Positions 1 through 4,219 of a DNA stretch of 5,239 nucleotides are shown one piece after another. The notes below the pieces were generated by a model. It was not told the origin of the DNA, ran no database searches, and was given only the letters and a program-made list of their open reading frames with translations. This DNA is from an uncultured Ruminococcus sp. (GTDB lineage Bacteria; Bacillota; Clostridia; Oscillospirales; Ruminococcaceae). The translations under genes were made by a program, and so were the position numbers. Each line of letters opens with the position of its first letter. Positions within the stretch are counted from its first letter, which is position 1. The stretch is from NCBI GenBank assembly GCA_947175005.1, contig CAMWLD010000184.1:1-5239 (forward strand). The letters run 5' to 3'.

Positions 1-29
1 TCCCTATCCCTTAAAATTATATTTGATTG

Positions 30-55
30 CGTGTAATCCAAATAATATTTACACG
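30..55. repeat. 7-bp inverted repeat upstream of the first promoter
   Basis: CGTGTAA at 30-36 is the exact reverse complement of TTACACG at 49-55, with a 12-base AT-rich spacer. No T-run follows on either strand, so it does not look like an intrinsic terminator. It could be a protein-binding dyad upstream of the promoter at 89-117, or chance. Bases 1-68 otherwise hold nothing I can assign. Two forward reading frames are open from the left edge, one closing at the TAA at 34-36 and one at the TGA at 68-70, but they are too short to show whether an upstream gene ends here. Confidence 0.35.
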
Positions 56-68
56 TTCAAAAAACTGT

Positions 69-85
69 GATAAATTTCCCGAAAC
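69..85 (+). repeat. 17-bp motif, copy 1 (upstream of the membrane-protein promoter)
   Basis: GATAAATTTCCCGAAAC lies three bases upstream of the -35 hexamer of the first promoter. The exact reverse complement is at 4091-4107, upstream of the radical SAM gene, so both copies read the same way relative to the gene they precede. The core TTTCCCGAAA is an imperfect palindrome (TTTC-N2-GAAA), which would suit a dimeric regulator. The role is inferred; only the repeat is observed. Confidence 0.6.
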
Positions 86-88
86 TTA

Positions 89-117
89 TTGACATTTTTT
101 GCCTTATGGTTTATAAT
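89..117 (+). promoter_or_regulatory. Consensus sigma-A promoter for the membrane-protein gene
   Basis: TTGACA (89-94) and TATAAT (112-117) are both perfect hexamers separated by exactly 17 bases. Transcription should begin near 124, giving a leader of about 84 bases before the ATG at 208. A full-consensus promoter should be strong unless repressed, which fits the inverted half-sites directly downstream. Confidence 0.88.
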
Positions 118-132
118 TTAATTAAGTAAATG

Positions 133-157
133 ACGGTCGGACCGTACTTGATACGGT
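133..157. promoter_or_regulatory. Overlapping inverted repeats in the leader: candidate operator or RNA switch
   Basis: Two dyads share their middle arm. ACGGTC (133-138) and GACCGT (140-145) form a 13-bp palindrome around one G. ACCGTA (141-146) and TACGGT (152-157) form a second dyad with a 5-base spacer. The half-site core ACGGT thus occurs three times in 25 bp, at roughly +10 to +34 of the predicted transcript. On DNA this resembles an operator for a dimeric repressor, and TetR-type sites often look like this. On RNA the two hairpins would exclude each other. No regulator gene is in the window, so the binding protein is unknown. Confidence 0.55.
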
Positions 158-207
158 ATAAAATATGAACATTCATTTAAATAAATTCGGAAAGTAAGTG
201 ATTATAA

Positions 208-1437
208 ATGGAAAAGGACAGCGGCAAAAAGGTCTTTTGGGGATTTTTGTCTGAAAAATATCTTCTGCTCTCACTGGCGGCGGCAGCGGTAGGCATGGCT
301 GCGGCAGGGGCGCAGGGGGTGGGAGCGTATGCCTTATGGGAAGCGCTTCCTGCGGCGATACTTATTTGTGCGACCCTTTGGCTGAATCTGCGGCTGAAGA
401 AAAGGGGAGTGTATTACAGCGGCAGACGGGACACAAGAAAGGCTGCCGACCCGAGAGTTATGGGCACTTTGGGGGATATAAGCGGCATTGGCTGCACGGC
501 GGCGGCTTTTATGGGAATAGGTGTGCTTTTTTCGGAAATGTATCTGAAGGACGGGGGTATCTTCGGACAGGAGGATTTTATGCCCCTGCTGTTTGCGGCG
601 GCGGCAAAGGCGGTGCAGCTTACTGCCTGTGTGGGCATTATAACAAGCCGTGAATGGTCGGAGGCGACTCTTTACAGCTGCGCTGCCCGTTCGCTGAAAA
701 TTGCGGGAGGGGAGTGCTATAAGAGAGTTGGTCGGATAGGAAATTATCCCGGGATAATGGAGAGAGCGGGGAGCATTTTTGCGGTACGGCTGGCGGCGGG
801 GATAGGCTTTGCGGCGATCGAGCTTATCTGCGGTGTAAGCGGCGGCGGTCTGCCCTACGGTACATTTTGGGCGTCGGTTTTGGCAATGCTCACTTTGGTG
901 ATAACCGAGGCGGCCTGCGCTACCGAAAACAAGACCCGCACAGAGGACAAGCACAGACTTATGAATAAAAGCCGCAAGAATTTCTGCACGCTCAACAGCA
1001 TATTATTTGCGGCAGCGGCGTTTTTCTTCCTGTTCGGTTTTCCTATAAGAAGCGTGTTTACTACCTATGAGGCTACTCGTAATTTTGATTATCATGTGGA
1101 AATGACGGGGGAGATCGAGGCGATTTCCGTGCCATATGATACCCCGGATAATGCTTCGCTGTTTACAGGATTTTTCATTGTCAGCGGCGGATTTGTGATA
1201 GTATGCTGCGCTGCCGCCTGCGCCGAGGGCAGGGATATTGTTTCGGGCGTTATCAAGGGCGAATCCTTGACGGCGATCCTTGTGGGCATTGCTGCAATAA
1301 TGGCGGTGACTGTGGTGCACGGCAGGCTTTATCCTGTTGCTGCTGTTGACGGCTTGATGGTGATGGTCTGCGTAAGTATGCTGTGTCTTTTTGCGGCGGT
1401 GAATTTGGTTGCGCTGCTGATAAGGAAAAATGCATAA
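208..1437 (+). CDS. Alanine-rich polytopic membrane protein, about 10 TM segments, function unknown
   Basis: The 409-residue protein begins MEKDSGKKVF with no cleavable signal peptide. Hydrophobic segments lie at about residues 16-36, 43-62, 90-112, 126-147, 190-211, 219-238, 262-282, 317-338, 352-372 and 380-404, so it should sit in the cytoplasmic membrane. Two stretches look related: residues about 81-150 and 180-243 each start P-x-(V/I)-M-x3-G-(D/S)-I, then TM, short Gly-rich loop, TM, and a polar exit (QLTACVG versus ITEAACA). Residues 219-286, ending FPIRSVF, faintly recall the last helices of P-type cation ATPases (a TM ending in an Asn/Arg/Ser tail, then P-x-(L/I)-R/Q-x-(I/V)-F). The phosphorylation motif DKTG and the ATP-binding domains are absent, so it is not a working pump. 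GGAAAG at 189-194 and AAGTGA at 196-201 are modest ribosome sites. GC content is clearly higher than in the next two genes. I do not recognise a named family; the ATPase link is a guess. Confidence 0.85.
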   Translation: MEKDSGKKVFWGFLSEKYLLLSLAAAAVGMAAAGAQGVGAYALWEALPAAILICATLWLNLRLKKRGVYYSGRRDTRKAADPRVMGTLGDISGIGCTAAAFMGIGVLFSEMYLKDGGIFGQEDFMPLLFAAAAKAVQLTACVGIITSREWSEATLYSCAARSLKIAGGECYKRVGRIGNYPGIMERAGSIFAVRLAAGIGFAAIELICGVSGGGLPYGTFWASVLAMLTLVITEAACATENKTRTEDKHRLMNKSRKNFCTLNSILFAAAAFFFLFGFPIRSVFTTYEATRNFDYHVEMTGEIEAISVPYDTPDNASLFTGFFIVSGGFVIVCCAAACAEGRDIVSGVIKGESLTAILVGIAAIMAVTVVHGRLYPVAAVDGLMVMVCVSMLCLFAAVNLVALLIRKNA

Positions 1438-1509
1438 TGATCGGCGGCTTAACTTTTGGGCAGACCGATTGTAAGCGGTTATGGCTGCGGTTTGGAATGT
1501 GAGAAAATA

Positions 1510-2166
1510 ATGAATGAAGTATATGAAAAAAAGCTGCATGAAAGCGTGTGTAATTTTAAAAAATGGGCGCAAAGGAATTATTCCGAATGGAGCGAAGAAA
1601 ATGACAGCGGTGAGTGGGAGCCTCGAAGTGCCGAATTTGGCGAAATGATCTATAATATAATTGAAATAATTGAAAATACCTCATGCAGCAGTGCGACAAA
1701 GCAAATGACAGATGATATTTTATTCGGGATAGCAAGAGATGATGAGTGCGGTTTGATAATGGCTAAGCTGTCGGCTTATCCCGAATGGTATTCATTTTTG
1801 TGCAGGCGATGCCCGGAAACCGGTTATATAAATGCAAAATGGCAATTTGCGGCAAGCTTAAAGGATCACAGCGGCGATGATGATCTTAGGGAAACGATTT
1901 TCAAATTCCTTGAGGCAGGGGATGAGTATACCGAAAGAATGGCTTTGATGTCCTTGGCGCATATTTATCTCGATAAGGCTGAAAAATATGCAATAGACTT
2001 TTGGGAAGGAAATAAGTTTGGGGATAATGAGTATCGGAAAGTGATGGCTTTGGATGTACTTTGTAAAATTCGGTCTCCGAAAGCAGAACATTATCTGGAG
2101 CTGGCTGTGCGGTCGGAGCATAAACGGTTAAGGGAAAATGCAGAGAAGATCAGAGAAAAATATTGA
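1510..2166 (+). CDS. HEAT-like helical-repeat protein, 218 aa, function unknown
   Basis: I start the protein at ATG 1510 (MNEVYEKKLHESV). The frame is open back to a TTG at 1456, but no ribosome site supports that start; GTGAG at 1499-1503 gives weak support for 1510. The protein is soluble, acidic and Trp-rich at the N-terminus (residues 1-40), then helical. Three helix pairs of HEAT style can be seen at about residues 107-136, 139-166 and 174-214; the last is the clearest, with MALDVLCKIRSPKAEHYLELA followed by a charged helix to the C-terminus. HEAT-like repeats are protein-binding scaffolds, and small Bacillota proteins of this size and shape are often adaptors or immunity proteins, but nothing here fixes a partner. 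No catalytic motif, signal peptide or membrane segment is visible. The gene follows the membrane-protein gene by 72 bases without an obvious terminator, so read-through transcription is plausible. Confidence 0.8.
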   Translation: MNEVYEKKLHESVCNFKKWAQRNYSEWSEENDSGEWEPRSAEFGEMIYNIIEIIENTSCSSATKQMTDDILFGIARDDECGLIMAKLSAYPEWYSFLCRRCPETGYINAKWQFAASLKDHSGDDDLRETIFKFLEAGDEYTERMALMSLAHIYLDKAEKYAIDFWEGNKFGDNEYRKVMALDVLCKIRSPKAEHYLELAVRSEHKRLRENAEKIREKY

Positions 2167-2175
2167 GTTGATTAA

Positions 2176-2206
2176 TTGATTATTTTGCTGCCGATTACTG
2201 TATAAC
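2176..2206 (+). promoter_or_regulatory. Possible weak promoter for the YunG-like/pentapeptide gene
   Basis: TTGATT (2176-2181) and TATAAC (2201-2206) lie in the 86-base gap before the ATG at 2253. The -10 hexamer matches consensus at 5 of 6 positions, but the -35 matches only 4 of 6 and the spacer is 19 bases. A start near 2213 would leave a 40-base leader. The gap contains no hairpin followed by a T-run, so the gene may also be read from upstream. Confidence 0.35.
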
Positions 2207-2238
2207 AAAAGCAGGTCGGTCAATAAAATTACGAATGT

Positions 2239-2242
2239 GAGG
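2239..2242 (+). promoter_or_regulatory. Ribosome binding site that selects the ATG at 2253
   Basis: GAGG at 2239-2242 lies 10 bases before ATG 2253. The next in-frame ATG, at 2277, has no comparable site, so 2253 is preferred. Confidence 0.6.
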
Positions 2243-2252
2243 TATTAAAATT

Positions 2253-3314
2253 ATGGGATATTATTCTTCGGGCGATATGAATAAAATAGGGAAGCCCCTA
2301 AGCGGCAGTTTTCCGGGCATAAACACTCCCGATGACCTGTATGAGGCCTTATTAAAAATATGGTGCGCCGACACCTGCGCTCCCCGTATGAGAAGCGAAT
2401 GGTCGCCGGAAAATAAAACAAAGGGACAGTGTTCAATAACCGCATTTTTGGCGCAGGATATTTTCGGAGGAAAGGTCTGCGGAATACCCTTAGGCGACGG
2501 AAATGTTCACTGCTACAATGATCTGGGCGTGTTTGTTTTTGACCTTACAAACGAACAGTTCGGGGAAAAGGCAAAGGCGCTTAAATATGAGGATAACCCC
2601 GTACAGTCAAGGGAAGAGCATTTTGCGAAACAAGAAAAGCGGCAAAGGTATGAGCTGCTTAGACAACGGCTTCGGAGATACTGTCATATTAAAAGCTTTT
2701 TCGGGCAAGAGCCGCCTTATGAAAATAAGCTGAGTTTTGCCGACCTGCCGCCCGAAAAAAAGGCTCGGATAAATGAGCTTTTTTCGGAGCATTTAGACGA
2801 GGTAGACTTTTCGGGGCAGCGGCTTTGCGGAGTTGAGATACTGAATAACTGGGTGACATACTGTGATTTTTCGGGGGCGCATATTGAAGGGTGGAACGTC
2901 TGCGGCGTATGGTTTTGCCGTTCAATATTTAAAGGGGCGGAAATATGCGGTTCAAAATTCAGCGATCAATGCGATTTTGTGGATTTTTCCGAGGCAAGGA
3001 TAACCGACACGGAGTTTATTGACACGGAGTTTATGGAGGCGAAATTCAAAAATGCAGCGCTCAAAAACACTACATTCCTATGGTCGGATTTTTATGATTC
3101 CACGGACTTTTCGGGCTGCCGCTTTGAAAATGTTATATTTGACAAAACGGACATTCAAGGGCTTTTTAAGGGGGCTGTATTTTCAAATGTTACCCTTAAA
3201 GAAATAAGGCGTGAGGCGGCGCGGATAAATATAGGCACAAATGAATCTCCGATAATTCTAAAGGGAGAGGAAGCCTGCAGGTTTATTGAAAATGGCGGCG
3301 AACCGAATACGTAA
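2253..3314 (+). CDS. YunG-like domain fused to a pentapeptide-repeat domain
   Basis: This 353-residue cytoplasmic protein has two domains. Residues about 25-143 match my knowledge of the YunG-like family (after B. subtilis YunG, a stand-alone protein of roughly 110-120 residues): EWSPEN-x3-GQCSITA (49-64), QDIFGGKV (68-75), G-D-G-N-V-H (81-86), FDLTNEQF (96-103) and a terminal RY-x-LL-x-RL helix (132-140). C60, H86 and D97 are arranged like a papain/transglutaminase triad, but I know of no proven YunG activity. Residues about 183-316 are pentapeptide repeats, with central F/L/I/V roughly every fifth residue: 186, 191, 196 to 236; 245 to 280; 286 to 301; 305 to 315. The three register slips suggest a right-handed beta helix with bulges. 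Pentapeptide proteins can mimic DNA and bind gyrase (Qnr, MfpA), but the repeats here are irregular and no target can be named. The last 38 residues are non-repetitive. The stop is 2 bases from the convergent radical SAM stop. Confidence 0.88.
   Translation: MGYYSSGDMNKIGKPLSGSFPGINTPDDLYEALLKIWCADTCAPRMRSEWSPENKTKGQCSITAFLAQDIFGGKVCGIPLGDGNVHCYNDLGVFVFDLTNEQFGEKAKALKYEDNPVQSREEHFAKQEKRQRYELLRQRLRRYCHIKSFFGQEPPYENKLSFADLPPEKKARINELFSEHLDEVDFSGQRLCGVEILNNWVTYCDFSGAHIEGWNVCGVWFCRSIFKGAEICGSKFSDQCDFVDFSEARITDTEFIDTEFMEAKFKNAALKNTTFLWSDFYDSTDFSGCRFENVIFDKTDIQGLFKGAVFSNVTLKEIRREAARINIGTNESPIILKGEEACRFIENGGEPNT
3006..3035 (+). repeat. Tandem 15-bp duplication encoding one pentapeptide unit
   Basis: GACACGGAGTTTATT (3006-3020) is followed directly by GACACGGAGTTTATG (3021-3035), differing only in the last base. 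They encode DTEFI and DTEFM, residues 252-261 of the pentapeptide domain. The two units are in the repeat register and exactly one unit long. The lack of synonymous change points to a recent slip-type duplication. Confidence 0.85.
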
Positions 3315-3316
3315 AC

Positions 3317-4063
3317 TCACGGAGTGTAGCTGTCGATGAGTTCAAGAATATCCCTTTGCAGAATATTTCCGTTGAGGCAGTTTCCGTTTGGTTCAACAGA
3401 GATTGAGGTAATATGACCGGGGTCTTGCTCGTAGGGATTTTCGGGGATTATATCGGTAAAATATTCCCCTAAATATTTAAGGGCGTTTCCTGCGGGGAAG
3501 ATAACATTTCCCTCGTTCACAGGTATGCCGATCTTTTCAAATTCGACTGTAATTTCCCTTGTTTTTACGTTATAGGGATTATCGTTTTCGGGGGAAACAA
3601 GCCAAGCAGGTTGAACCTTTACGTTAATGCACCTTTTTGCCAGAGCCTCCCCGAATGCAAGGGGAAATTCCAAGGGAATGGTTTCCTGATGAAATGCGTC
3701 TGCGGAGATCAGAATTTCGTTTGCGCCGCTGTCCGCAAGCAGGTTTGCGGCAGGGGAAATCTCGGCTTTGTTTTTGGTGAAAAATCCGTTGGTTATTATC
3801 TGCCTGTGGGGAATGCCCGATTCCTTTGCGGCGGCGTGTATCCTTGCGGTGGTTTCGAGATATAAAAGCGGCTCGCCCCCAAAGGTCATGACCGAGTTTA
3901 TTTTGTAATTTCCGGCAACTTGCTTCACGGCATTTTCTGCGGCGGCAGGGTCTATGTGTGCGGCTTTGCCCGAGGGATCGCCCAGAGAACAGTGCCTGCA
4001 TTTTCCGCTGCAAGCGTAAGTTACAATAAATTCGAGACGGTCGGGATTTACGTATGTATTCAT
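3317..4063 (-). CDS. Radical SAM enzyme lacking a cysteine-rich SPASM domain
   Basis: This 248-residue protein carries the radical SAM cluster motif C-x3-C-x2-C at C18, C22 and C25 (YACSGKCRHCSLGD). These cysteines would hold a [4Fe-4S] cluster that splits S-adenosylmethionine to a 5'-deoxyadenosyl radical. The GGEP motif that binds the SAM amino group is at 62-65, ITNGFF at 90-95, and ISADAFHQE at 119-127 closes a later barrel strand. The C-terminus (SISVEPNGNCLNGNILQRDI, 220-239) resembles the start of a twitch/SPASM segment, with the usual phrase I-x-V-x-P-x-G-x, but holds only C229. C145 is the only other cysteine outside the motif, so an auxiliary cluster is unlikely. The length suits a core-only enzyme. 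Such proteins often modify peptides or small molecules, but I see no precursor peptide or substrate gene beside it. The start at 4063 is preceded by AAAAGAG (4074-4080, - strand). It is transcribed divergently from the glycosylase gene. Confidence 0.9.
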   Translation of the reverse strand: MNTYVNPDRLEFIVTYACSGKCRHCSLGDPSGKAAHIDPAAAENAVKQVAGNYKINSVMTFGGEPLLYLETTARIHAAAKESGIPHRQIITNGFFTKNKAEISPAANLLADSGANEILISADAFHQETIPLEFPLAFGEALAKRCINVKVQPAWLVSPENDNPYNVKTREITVEFEKIGIPVNEGNVIFPAGNALKYLGEYFTDIIPENPYEQDPGHITSISVEPNGNCLNGNILQRDILELIDSYTP

Positions 4064-4090
4064 AATTTATTATCTCTTTTCCTTTAAATT

Positions 4091-4107
4091 GTTTCGGGAA
4101 ATTTATC
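4091..4107 (-). repeat. 17-bp motif, copy 2 (leader of the radical SAM gene)
   Basis: Read on the - strand this is GATAAATTTCCCGAAAC, identical to 69-85, and it ends 27 bases before the radical SAM start codon. Unlike copy 1 it lies downstream of its promoter, inside the predicted mRNA leader. Its first 13 bases overlap the 3' arm of the leader hairpin at 4095-4124. Confidence 0.6.
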
Positions 4108-4124
4108 TTGCTTTAAAAATCCCG
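4095..4124 (-). promoter_or_regulatory. Stem-loop at the 5' end of the radical SAM transcript
   Basis: On the - strand CGGGA (4124-4120) pairs with TCCCG (4099-4095). A 2x2 T/T internal loop follows, then TTTA (4117-4114) pairs with TAAA (4105-4102) around an 8-base loop. With transcription starting near 4128 the hairpin would begin about four bases into the mRNA. It has no T-run, so a stabilising or regulatory 5' hairpin is more likely than a terminator. The stem is short and the assignment is tentative. Confidence 0.4.
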
Positions 4125-4134
4125 TCATTATTTC

Positions 4135-4163
4135 AGTATACATCATTTGCAAAATAATGTCAA
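4135..4163 (-). promoter_or_regulatory. Sigma-A promoter for the radical SAM gene
   Basis: On the - strand TTGACA (4163-4158) is a perfect -35 and TATACT (4140-4135) a 5-of-6 -10, with exactly 17 bases between. Transcription should start near 4128, giving a leader of about 65 bases before the start codon at 4063. Confidence 0.83.
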
Positions 4164-4169
4164 GCAAAT
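4145..4169. repeat. Inverted repeat spanning the -35 region of the divergent promoters
   Basis: ATTTGC (4145-4150) and GCAAAT (4164-4169) are perfect reverse complements 13 bases apart. The -35 hexamer of the radical SAM promoter lies between them. A protein bound here could control both divergent genes. Six-base AT-rich arms can arise by chance. Confidence 0.3.
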
Positions 4170-4176
4170 TGATAAA
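4147..4176 (+). promoter_or_regulatory. Possible weak promoter for the glycosylase gene
   Basis: TTGCAA (4147-4152) and GATAAA (4171-4176) are each 4 of 6 matches, with an 18-base spacer. They overlap the -35 region of the divergent radical SAM promoter, so the two would compete for polymerase. No better + strand promoter is visible between the radical SAM gene and 4220. Confidence 0.3.
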
Positions 4177-4204
4177 ACACCGTCAGTCTCACGAAAATGA
4201 GCTT

Positions 4205-4212
4205 AGAAAGGG
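4205..4212 (+). promoter_or_regulatory. Ribosome binding site for the glycosylase gene
   Basis: AGAAAGGG ends 7 bases before ATG 4220. It decides the start against an in-frame ATG at 4157, 21 codons upstream, which has no such site. Confidence 0.7.
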
Positions 4213-4219
4213 TTTATTT

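Noticed and set aside
30..55. Intrinsic terminator of an upstream gene
   Set aside because: The 7-bp stem is AT-rich with a 12-base loop and has no T-run on either strand.
334..954. 206-codon open frame on the - strand inside the membrane-protein gene
   Set aside because: It lies antisense to a gene with a perfect promoter and coherent TM pattern. Its translation is Arg/His/Ser-rich with no domain sense, as expected opposite GCG-rich codons.
1354..1382. Possible internal promoter, TTGATG-N17-TATGCT, before the HEAT-like gene
   Set aside because: Both hexamers match only 4 of 6 and lie inside coding sequence; such matches are common by chance.
1456..1509. TTG at 1456 as start of the HEAT-like protein
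   Set aside because: No ribosome site precedes it, and the 18 extra residues add nothing recognisable. ATG 1510 fits better.
1003..1572. 189-codon open frame on the - strand across the end of the membrane-protein gene
   Set aside because: His/Arg/Gln-rich low-complexity translation, no ribosome site, and overlap with two better-supported + strand genes.
2253..3314. Qnr-type quinolone resistance protein
   Set aside because: The repeats are irregular with three register slips, the Qnr loops are not recognisable, and the N-terminal half is an unrelated YunG-like domain.
3350..3371. Hairpin AATAT...ATATT near the convergent stops as a shared terminator
   Set aside because: The stem is five A/T pairs inside the radical SAM coding region, without GC or a T-run, and too weak to terminate.
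3624..4013. 129-codon second frame on the - strand within the radical SAM gene
   Set aside because: It is an out-of-frame shadow; the main frame carries C-x3-C-x2-C and GGEP.
4157..4219. In-frame ATG at 4157 extending the glycosylase by 21 residues
   Set aside because: No ribosome site, and it would overlap the divergent promoter's -35 hexamer. AGAAAGGG before ATG 4220 is much stronger.
4064..4219. RiPP precursor peptide beside the radical SAM gene
   Set aside because: No short ORF with its own ribosome site and a leader/core pattern is visible on either strand. The 155 or so bases are accounted for by promoters and leader sequence.
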